This document shows positions 56,007 through 64,000 of a DNA stretch of 64,000 bases, in pieces. A model generated the notes under the pieces. The model did no database searches, was not told the DNA's origin, and saw only the letters and a program-made list of their open reading frames with translations. How positions within the stretch are numbered: position 1 is the stretch's first letter; every line of letters begins with the position of its first letter. Source of the DNA: Beta vulgaris subsp. vulgaris (Eukaryota; Streptophyta; Magnoliopsida; Caryophyllales; Amaranthaceae); contig NC_079207.1 in assembly GCF_026745355.1 (NCBI RefSeq), forward strand, positions 30,402,007-30,466,006. Direction: 5' to 3'. The position numbers and the translations under genes were made by a program.

Positions 56007-57503
56007 CACTAGTAGAATAATTGCTAATTGTTGCGGTTTTACCTATACACAACAATATATCACGTAAAAAGGAAAGGAAAAATGTAAAATAACCATATTG
56101 TTGCGATTTTGGCCGAAAACCGCAGTAATATGATTTTAGCGGAAAATTTTTGACTATTTGACCTAACATATTGCTGCGGTTTCTGACAAAAACCGCAGCA
56201 ATATATTAAAATAATATTTAAAAAAATATTATTTTTAATTTATTGTTGCGGTCCTTCTAAAACCGCAGCAATAGGGTCATTAGGGTTTAATAAAATGGGC
56301 GCCGTTTCCTTCCTCCTCATTTCTCACTTTCACTTTCACTTTAACACTCCTCACCCTCACGTCTATCTCTCCTTCCTCCTCTATCTCTCCTCACCATCTC
56401 TTCACCTAACAACAACCTCCCTCCACCATACCATCAGCTTTCCTCTATCTCTCCTCACCATCTCTTCACCGGCGGCATTCGTTCTTATCAACAGTCGTTC
56501 GTTTTTCGTCGCCATCAACAAATCCACCGGCGGTGTTTGTTCTTATCAACAGTCATTTGTTCCTCGTTGCCATCAACAAATCCACAGACCATCAACACTC
56601 GTTCGTTCTTCTTCGCTATCAACAAATCCACCGGCCTCCTCGTCGTTCACCGTAACGGCGCCATCAGCAAGAAACGGATTTTCACTTCGAATTCGGTTCG
56701 TTCGTCGAAATCTAGTAGTAAAATTGTTCCTCGTTTTCTTCGATTCCCCTCGTTTTCTTCTTCAGTTAGCGAGGATAAATCGTTCAGATCTGGTGGAGTG
56801 GCGGTTGATGCGAGCGACTGATGCGAACGGACTGATGACCGGAGATATGTTTTTCGTTTTCTTTTATTTTCGTTTTTTTGATATGTTTGTAGATTTTTGT
56901 TTTAGGATTTTTTTTATTTATTTTCAGTTTCTTATTTTCTGTAATATATTTTTGTTTTTTATACATTGTGTTGTTTTAGTTTTGTTCATCTTGAAGTCAG
57001 TTTTTGTTTATGGTGTATATTTGGTAGACATTGTGTTGCTTTAGTTGTGTTCATCTTGAAGTTATTGTTACGTTCTTTTATCTTCTTGAATGATTGAGTG
57101 ATGTTTGCATTTCTTTACATAAGATATTGGTGTTTGAAACTGGTATTGCAATTATTTGAGAAATTTGTTGTGTTTTATTTTTTTTCAGCATTTTATTTTT
57201 CAAATTTGATGACAAAATGCAAAAAAAAAAAAAAAAATTTTTTACCTATACTAGTACCTATTGCTGCGGTTTTCGCTAAGAACTGCATCAATATGCCTAC
57301 TTTTTATTATTAACTACATCATATTGATGCGGTTTTCCCCTGAAACCGCAACAATATGCTTTATAAATTGCGGTTTTACCCAGAAACCGGTAAAACCGCA
57401 GCAATATATAAATTACCTATTGCTGCCCCCTAATTGTTGCGCAGTCAAAACCGCCACAATAAGCCACTTTATGACCGCAATAATAATATTTATTCTACTA
57501 GTT
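56007..57503. mobile_element. 1.5-kb non-autonomous CACTA, AAT duplication
   Basis: Ends CACTAGTAGAATAA (56007) and TTATTCTACTAGTT (57503). The inverted repeat is perfect except for the final base (T instead of G). A 3-bp duplication AAT flanks it (56004-56006, 57504-57506). Subterminal repeats of ATTGCTGCGG / ACCGCAGCAATAT type occur in both orientations at 56030-56275 and 57255-57480. Inserted in the plus-strand LINE. No transposase. Confidence 0.92.
56295..57044 (+). other. Long open frame inside the 1.5-kb CACTA, function not recognised
   Basis: A 249-codon frame starting MGAVSFLLISHFHFHFNTPH, just inside the left subterminal repeats. The first half is Ser/Pro/His-rich; the last 70 residues are very Phe/Val-rich, as expected when T-rich DNA is read. 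It contains three imperfect ~62-bp repeats (ATCAACAAATCCACCGGC, 56480-56640). No domain is recognisable. The GC-rich coding-like first half could be a captured 5' gene end. I doubt it makes a functional protein. Confidence 0.3.
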
Positions 57504-57707
57504 AATGAAAGTAAAGGCTACTAACCTTGACTAGGTGTATGTTTTATAGTTTGTGTAGTTGGTTTTTTTTAGGCTAGCCTGTTAGCCTATGCTGTTGATG
57601 AGCTGCGGGATGAATGGAGGCCATCCTAGAAGGGTTGTTCTTTTCTAGTTTGAGGCTCTAGGTTGTAACTTTTTCCAGTGCAATATATCTTTCCTTACTT
57701 CAAAAAA

Positions 57708-58019
57708 ATAGTTAGTGATTGGTTACTTAATGAGTCAATTAGCTTTCCAAATTATAGTAAGTTATTTGTCAAATAAACACGTGCTTCTTTTATTTTATTT
57801 TATTTTAGTGGTATGTTAGGTGGAGTAATTAATTATCTCCACTTTCTTGGTTGTTTCGTTACCAGTTTAAGGAAGTTTAGCATTGGTATTTATAGCCTAT
57901 GTAATGGGCAAGATTAATGTTTTTTGTTTACATCTGAAGAATACAATGAAGAAATGAATCAGTTAAATATCTTAATTTGTACTGCTCTACTCTCCATTTT
58001 TGGTAATTAAGGAGTAAAA
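57708..58019. other. Spacer between two LINE fragments
   Basis: AT-rich, no gene. Flank of the plus-strand LINE poly(A). Confidence 0.4.
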
Positions 58020-59790
58020 TAAAACCAAAACACAATACACCTATCTGGATGTGTGAAAACCACACAACCACACCCCTAAGCTGAGTCCTAACTTCTTTCA
58101 ATATCAATTCCTCAAATCATCTACTATCATTAGCCTTTACTTTAGAGCTCATAATTTGAACTATATTATGCTTAATCATGTATTTAATTTCTTTTAACGT
58201 ATGCGCTATATTATTAGCTACATTATCCTAATAGGCCGAGTTTCGTTCCCCTAAACTATATACACAATTGCAACCAAGGTAGCCAAAGCCACTTGCCTTT
58301 TAAACCTGGTACCAGTGTAAATCTACATCTTAACCATCTACACATTTGGAAAACAAGTCTTTTATTCCATCTGATTCCAAGCCATTCCATCAAAGCCTAC
58401 ATACATATTTTACTAAAAGTACACTCAATAAAATAGGTAGGAGCTGTTTTCAGTGTGTTGTTGGCATATTATACATCCATCAGTATCACACAATAAGTTC
58501 AAGAGCATGAGTTTTGCTCAAATTTACTACATGTCATGCACAGCTAGCCATAAAATGAATCTATGTGTAGGCATGTTGTATCTGTTCCAGGCACAAGTAC
58601 CCCATTGCTTGTGTTGAGGAACCTCCAATAGACTATTGTAGCGCTTTTCTTAAGTTGAACGTGTTATAACTCAACCATTAATCACCCTGCAGTTTAGCAT
58701 TCAGTTCATTCTTTGTGGCACACACATATTTCCAAGCCCAACTAGCACGACTAGGAGCTTCATAGTTACTCCACTTCTTTCATGTAAATGCAATTCACCC
58801 TTTTCACCCAGAGGTTATCTTTCTTTTAAGCAACACGCCAAGTTAATTTACTAATGGTTGTTATATTCCATTTCAAGATGTCTCTAAAGCCAAGACCCCC
58901 ATGCTCTTAGATTTGCAAATATCTTCCCAAGCAATATCATGAGGCTTATTGTAATAAAGAACCTGTCCACAGGAAACATCTACAAATGCTAATAACTTCT
59001 TTTAATACAGTCTTAGGAAGGATGAAAAGCTGGCCCCAATAAACATATATGCTCATGAGAACACTTGACTTATTGTCCTCTAGTAGCAAAAGATAAATTT
59101 CTTGAGCTCTAACTTTGATTCTGCTAACCATCTTATTGATAAGCATTTGACAATCCCTCTTCTTCAGCTTTGTTGTGGATATAGACATACTAAGATACTT
59201 GAAAGGAAGGCTCCACATAGAAAAGCCACACACATATGTGACTCTTTGGATCTCACTTTCAGACTCACCAGCATAGTAAACCTCATATTTGTGTTTGTTC
59301 ACCTCCAAACCAGTGGCATTGGAAAACATTTGGAACCCTTGAAGCATAAAATAGATAGATCCAAAATCTCCATTGCAGAACATAACAGATCATCAGAAAA
59401 GAAAAGGTGTATGAGCTTGAGTTCCTTGCATTTTACATGGAACTTGAATCGTTCTTGCACACTAAAAAAGCATAGAATCATCTATATGTAATCCATACAC
59501 AAAGCAAATAAAAAAGGGGCATTGGGTCTCCCTGCCTCATGCCTCTTTGAGCTCCAAAAAAGCCAGTGAGAGAGCCATTTAACAACAAAGAGAATTTTGG
59601 TGTTGTTACACAAGTCATAATCATCTCAACAAAAAAGCTAGGAAAACATATGCCCTCCAACATTTGTCTCACAAAACTCCAGTCTCATAAACTTTTTTTA
59701 TAACTTCATCATATAACTTGATCTGGTTGTTTTCCTTTTATACATCTTTACTAAGTCTTGGCAGATAAGTAAATTGTGAAGTATACTTAG
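58020..59790 (-). pseudogene. Second LINE fragment: RT and zinc-binding tail, minus strand
   Basis: RT palm at 59672-59478 (RGMRQGDPMPLFYLLC) and 59481-59299, with the catalytic box as LFFSDDLLCSA. The thumb region is 59383-58946 (NATGLEVNKHKYEVYYAG, GQLFILPKTVLKEV). The frame 58900-58300 then shows GGLGFRDILKWNITT, KDNLWVKRV and MPTHRFILWLAV, the usual segment before the zinc-binding domain. Multiple stops. The 5' part beyond 59790 is missing. The 3' end near 58020 is estimated. It differs from the plus-strand LINE at 55040 and is not an inverted copy of it. Confidence 0.87.
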
Positions 59791-60042
59791 TGATACATTT
59801 GTGGGGGATGTTATAGCAAGCAATAGACAGGAATTCACAAACATTTCCAGGGCATTTAAATGTAGGAACAAAGGCTAAAGGTGTGACGCTAATTGTAACA
59901 TCACGGTGTTTTGCTCATAATTTCTTCGAGTTATTTTCCACGAATTATTTTTTTCATTAAAATTAGAATATTTTCTTTCTTAAAGATATTATAGTGTATA
60001 GATTTTTTTGAACTTTTCAAAACTTTATAATTATATAATTAA
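59791..60042. other. Left flank of the copia element
   Basis: TGTAACATCACGGTG near 59895 resembles the start of a chromoviral LTR. The sequence resumes after 62654, but no second copy or interior is present to confirm it. Ends in ATTAA (60038-60042), the left target duplication of the copia element. Confidence 0.4.
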
Positions 60043-60643
60043 TGTTAAATATGACTTGAAATCTTGTGAATGGCATAAGGCTAACTTTGAATGCACATAT
60101 CTCTCAATCTATAAATGATTTTGATGTGATTCAAATTGGAGGTGATAGCTTGTTCAAAGGGCTTTCCAACGATAGGTCATATGCCCAATTTCGATGAGAA
60201 ACGAGAAAGTTATGACTGTTTTACGAAAAACTGACGAAGCTGTTTCGTCTCGGGCCCGACCGGGCGGATTTCGCCCGACCGGTCGGGCGTGCGCAGTTTT
60301 GAACGCTGAACGCGTTTTTCGATATTTTTTTTCTGTTTTAAGTTATCTTTTAGGGTTTGTACGGTTCCTTATGATTATAAAAGGGCTCTTAGTGTTCATT
60401 ATTATTAACACAACTTATGAAACACTTTTAGCCTCTAGATTTAGGACTCTTGTATTATTCTCTCTGATTTTCTCCATTATAGTGAAGAAGCTCTAATCCC
60501 CCACCTGTGGATGTAGTCAAATTTGACTGAACCACGTAAATCCTTGTGTTCTTTGTTTGTTCATCTTTATTATTTTCTCACCTTCATTATTTCATTGATT
60601 TTCCGTTCCGCATTAATCAAACTACAACACATACGTTGTAACA
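60043..60643 (+). repeat. 5' LTR of the copia element
   Basis: 601 bp. Contains an 18-bp perfect palindrome CGCCCGACCGGTCGGGCG (60272-60289) preceded by a related CCCGACCGGGCGG. A TATA box TATAAAAG lies at 60376-60383, about 90 bp downstream of it. Confidence 0.95.
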
Positions 60644-60710
60644 AACTGGTATCAGAGCTTGGTTGTTTTAAGATCTTAAGTGTTTATAGAAAAAGTTTGA
60701 TTTTTTCATT

Positions 60711-61479
60711 ATGTCAATGAAATACAATATTGAGAAATTTGATAGGCAAGTAAATTTTGGCCTATGGCAATTAAAGATGAAGCCATCCTGGTTCAAAGTG
60801 GTTGTTACAAGGCTTTGGTAGGTGCATCCAAAAAGCCTTCGGATATGACGGATGATCAGTGGGAGGATATGGATTTGAAGGCACTCTCAGCAATTCATTT
60901 AAGTCTATCTAATGAAGTTTTGAGAGAGGTTGCCAAAGAGACGACTGCTGCGAGTTTGTGGTTGAAGTTGGAGTCACTTTATATGACAAAATCTGTGACC
61001 AACCGTCTACTACTAAAATCTAGACTTCATGATCTCAGTCTAGAAGAAGGTAAACCGCTTGAGTCTCATTTAGATGAATTCTTCTCTATAATTATGGATT
61101 TGCAAAATATCGATGTTGAGATCGATGATGAGGATATGGCTATTAGGTTGTTGTGTTCTTTACCACCTTCGTATAAGCACTTTCGAGATACCTTATTATA
61201 TGGTAAAGATGATTTGAGTTTGCAGGATGTTAAGGAGGCCTTAACTCAGAGAGATTTATTGACAATAAATTAGTTAATAAATCTAATAATTCTGCTTACA
61301 CAAATGCTTTTGCTGCTCATGGTGGAAAGAATTCTGGAAAAATCTGTAACTATTGTCATGTGAAGGGTCATATTAAATCTGAGTGTTGGAAATTAAAGAA
61401 GAAAAATGGAGAAAGGTCTAATGAGGGTCAATCTGCAAATATTGCCGACGCTGATTTTGATGATGATCTTGCACTTTAG
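60711..61479 (+). pseudogene. Copia Gag (UBN2-type) with zinc knuckle, two single-base frameshifts
   Basis: The start ATG (60711) gives MSMKYNIEKFDRQVNFGLWQ, the standard copia Gag opening. A one-base loss near 60780 shifts the frame. The main body 60764-61260 has WLKLESLYMTKSVTNRLLLK, SHLDEFFSIIMDLQ and LLCSLPPSYKHFRDTLLYG, the UBN2/retrotran-gag core. A second one-base loss near 61260 precedes the CNYCHVKGHIKSEC knuckle (CX2CX4HX4C) and an acidic end with TAG at 61477. Length matches a complete copia Gag of about 255 residues. Given how often single-base length differences also separate the LTRs, sequencing error is possible. Confidence 0.9.
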
Positions 61480-62056
61480 GGTTACAAGATTTGGGGCTGC
61501 GGTTTCTACGATCTCTTTATGTTTGGTGCCCTTTTGAGATCTCTTGGTAAAACGAGAAACCGTGTGGATTTTGCTATGGAGTCTATGATAGATTGTTTTG
61601 GAGTTTATAATAAATTAGCAATCTTGGTTATGCATTAGATTTTGTTCTAATTATGCTATTTCTTATCTCAAATTTGGTACTTTTGTGATTATTAAGTACT
61701 ATTGCAATTTAGAAATTATCGTTGTCATTCAGTTTCAAGAATTGCTTTTGAGTTTGTTGTTGAGATGAAGAAGTGTTTGAAGAGAGTTTGGTCAATTTGA
61801 TGAAGCATGCTAGCGTTGGTGACTTTATACTCTCGATCTAGGCCATGTGATGGTTTTGTATACGGATTTTGTGTTCGAAGACGCATCGGTACACAATTAT
61901 AGAAGATGTCCGTTTTCTGGATTGCCTACAATGGGTAGGTTTATGGAGTTTTGCTTAAGGTGGAGGTTCTATGGTGTTTTTTTTTGGTTGAGCATCATTT
62001 TTTTGGTTTAAGGTGGAGTTACCTTGTTTGATCGGTTTCAAGTCAAGGTGGAGATT
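61480..62056 (+). other. Post-gag untranslated region of the copia element
   Basis: No pol remnant recognised. The polypurine motif TAAGGTGGAG occurs twice before the functional copy (near 61958 and 62010, then 62045). Ends at the 3' LTR. Confidence 0.6.
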
Positions 62057-62654
62057 TGTTAAATATGACTTGAAATCTTGTGAATGGCATAAGGCTAACT
62101 TTGAATGCACATATCTCTCAATCTATAAATGATTTTGATGTGATTCAAATTGGAGGTGATAGCTTGTTCAAAGAGCTTTCCAACGATAGGTCATATGCCC
62201 AATTTCGATGAGAAACGAGAAAGTTATGACTGTTTTACGAAAAACTGACGAAGCTGTTTCGTCTCGGGCCGACCGGGCGGATTTCGCCCGACCGGTCGGG
62301 CGTGCGCAGTTTTGAACGCTGAACGCGTTTTTCGATATATTTTTGTTTTAAGTTATCTTTTAGGGTTTGTACGGGTTCCTTATGATTATAAAAGGGCTCT
62401 TAGTGTTCATTATTATTAAACAACTTATGAAACACTTTTAGCCTCTAGATTTAGGACTCTTGTATTATTCTCTCTGATTTTCTCCATTATAGTGAAGAAG
62501 CTCTAATCCCCCACCTGTGGATGTAGGTCAAATTTGACTGAACCACGTAAATCCTTGTGTTCTTTGTTTGTTCATCTTTATTATTTTCTCACCTTCATTA
62601 TTTCATTGATTTTCCGTTCCGCATTAATCAAACTACAACACATCCGTTGTAACA
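62057..62654 (+). repeat. 3' LTR of the copia element
   Basis: 598 bp. Palindrome conserved at 62285-62302. Differences from the 5' LTR are mostly one-base length changes, plus A/C near 62643 and G/A near 62171. Confidence 0.95.
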
Positions 62655-62779
62655 ATTAATTTAATTAGAAATTATACATTTTCTAGTATTTAATTTGTGC
62701 ATTAGAGCTAGTAGTTTCATTTGATCATTGTTTAGCATTTTGTAAACATTTTTTGCAATAAAAGTGGTACGTTTACTTA

Positions 62780-64000
62780 TGTAGGCGTGTTTGTATTTTG
62801 CCTACGCGGGATCAACGCGTATTAGATTTGACTACCCCATTGAAATTTTTTTGTATTGAAAACGTTTTGAAGTCGCCAACAAGTCTTTGAAGGAAGACTC
62901 ATAAACTTAATTGGATATGAAAAAATCGTAGGTACAAATTAGAGACTTATCCAATGTAGATTTTCTCGTCTCCGTAAATGGTCAAAATGAACCAAAGATT
63001 GAGTTCAGGGGGTAAGGGTACAAACACAGCCAACAATCGTGTTGCCCATTGTTAGCCTCTACTAAATATTGATTCATGTCAATGTTTGTGCAATAGAATA
63101 ACCGAACAATGTTTTAAGCACCCTAAAAATAAATTTGTATAGATTGGTTCAGGAAACACATAAAAACACTATTTTTTTAGCGATATATTATTATGCAATC
63201 AATTTTCAGGAAACCTAGCTGGTTGCCAAATTAATCTAATTAGTGTTAGAATAGTTCTTTAGCTATTGATTAATAAAAATAACATGTGGGTGACAAAAGC
63301 AATATAGCATGACACTCATATAATATGCATAGAAAAATCAGGCAAGCATATAATCTTGTATGAAAAAAATAAGATTTAGAATATACAGTAGAACGATTTT
63401 ATATGAAAGATCTACATCATGAAATAAATGGCTAGTAACTTCAATATAAAAATAGAGAATTTATTTAAGGACTCTCAAGATATACTATGGCTTGGGTATG
63501 CGATATTGATAACCTTCGAAACGAGCAATCGTGAAGCCTGAAAATATGAATGTATATGTATATAGATTGAATGTGTTTGTGTTTGAAAGGTATGAGTTTT
63601 TATAGGTATGTTTTTTTGTTCGTAGAGAGTTTCGTAAAATATTCGTAATATAAAAGTTGTTTCTGTAAAAAAACTTGAAATCTGTACGAAATCAGGTGTA
63701 TTTATAGGAAAAACGCGCGCCAGCTGCACCTAGAGTAGGTTGACGTTACACGCGCATGACGCAACATGCACAGTATAAAGCGTACACGTGGAACGCGCTT
63801 TGGAAAAAATAAGAAAGAAAAGCCGCGTCTCACGCCTTGAAGTATGCTTGAAACATGATTCTGTGTGAGTTAGAAATCCAAGTGTCAGGTGCAGATTGAT
63901 GCACTTGACATAGGTGGATAATGGTCCACCTGACACAGACGTGTGCCAGGCGCAAGCTGGTGCCCTAGGCGCACCAGCCTCGATCTTGACATGTCTTTGC
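62780..64000 (-). repeat. LTR of the left-hand Tat family, inverted, runs off the right edge
   Basis: 62780-63450 aligns to the reverse complement of 7030-7719. The LTR end is at 62780 (reversed ...CGCCTACA). Reversed TATA boxes lie at 63699-63708 (CCTATAAATA on the minus strand) and near 63600. The sequence to the edge, including GGCGCACCAGC-like GC-rich stretches, is likely U3. No primer-binding site follows 62780, so this is a 3' LTR or a solo LTR. Confidence 0.65.

Larger units (their letters stand above)
55040..57707 (+). pseudogene. LINE 3' fragment with poly(A), interrupted by a CACTA element
   Basis: 5'-truncated LINE. From about 55050 one frame reads LSYSGRLQLVDDVLMSICVY and QIFILPKFI, the end of the RT. 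GGLEIRNFILWNQ follows near 55253 and WAISHKKDN near 55312. The zinc-binding RVT tail is at 55539-55745 (WKRLSIPKHKFILWLSMKQR, KWGVFTTNECCICG). Stops and shifts are present. The sequence continues after the CACTA (57504 onward) to CAATATATCTTTCCTTACTT and a short A run ending at 57707, a typical plant LINE 3' end. Rejoining the flanks across the CACTA restores LINE continuity, so the LINE is older than the CACTA. Confidence 0.88.
60043..62654 (+). mobile_element. Gag-only Ty1/copia element (TR-GAG type), ATTAA duplication
   Basis: LTRs of 601 bp (60043-60643) and 598 bp (62057-62654), TGTTAAATATG...GTTGTAACA, flanked by a perfect 5-bp duplication ATTAA (60038-60042, 62655-62659). Primer-binding site TGGTATCAGAGC at 60647-60658. 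Polypurine tract AAGGTGGAGAT before the 3' LTR. The 1413-bp interior encodes only a Gag; protease, integrase and RT are absent. It fits the class described as terminal-repeat retrotransposons with GAG domain. LTRs differ at only about eight places, so the insertion is young. Confidence 0.96.

Noticed and set aside
59895..60042. Possible chromoviral LTR start (TGTAACATCACGG)
   Set aside because: No second copy, primer-binding site or interior in the window; kept only as a remark.
1..64000. tRNA, rRNA or other structured RNA genes
   Set aside because: No cloverleaf-like A and B boxes or rRNA motifs were recognised; the tRNA-like strings found are primer-binding sites after LTRs.

Overview
This is plant nuclear DNA, most likely from a core eudicot with a repeat-rich genome. 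The window holds one ordinary host gene, a two-exon B-box/CCT (CONSTANS-like) transcription factor at 35933-37849 on the minus strand. Nearly everything else is transposable elements of plant type: L1-type LINEs, Ty3/gypsy Tat and Tekay-like elements, Ty1/copia, CACTA DNA transposons and Stowaway-type MITEs, many inserted into each other. The species cannot be read from the sequence. Domain names come from recognising conserved motifs by eye; no search was run.

Layout, left. 1-2900 is a decayed LINE on the minus strand that runs off the left edge. 5418-6652 holds a GC-rich hAT-like fragment and a Stowaway-type MITE. 7030-11473 is a degenerate gag-only Tat-type retroelement (LTR end, leader with tandem repeats, gag). 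It is split by an LTR element at 11474-19288 with two 3.7 kb LTRs, only 405 bp of internal DNA and a perfect 5 bp target duplication (AAACC). The host element resumes at 19289. A CACTA-like end begins at 19549 and is itself split by an 11.5 kb CACTA transposon (19814-31343, target duplication TCA). That transposon carries decayed TNP2-like and Ptta/En/Spm-like transposase genes on the minus strand and two captured host exons on the plus strand.

Layout, right. A 5' LINE fragment (DUF4283-type ORF1) lies at 32369-32990, followed by the COL gene. Two related Tat elements in minus orientation come next. The first (about 40019-44580) is a relic carrying a 1.04 kb non-autonomous CACTA (41122-42163, duplication TTC). 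The second (about 44830-54920) has gag, protease, RT, two RNase H domains and integrase on the minus strand, plus a spliced plus-strand gene (45801-48685) with its own TATA box. A LINE 3' fragment (55040-57707) is interrupted by a 1.5 kb CACTA (56007-57503, duplication AAT). A second LINE fragment (58020-59790, minus), a gag-only copia element (60043-62654, duplication ATTAA) and an inverted LTR of the left-hand Tat family (62780 to the right edge) complete the window.

Most notable: both right-hand Tat elements carry a tandem array (42716-43090 and 48802-49370) in which each repeat is a short conserved core flanked by complementary arms. The arm sequence differs between repeats and between elements while complementarity is largely kept. 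In the better-preserved element the array lies exactly between the convergent pol and antisense genes. The giant-LTR minimal element is the other structure I would follow first.
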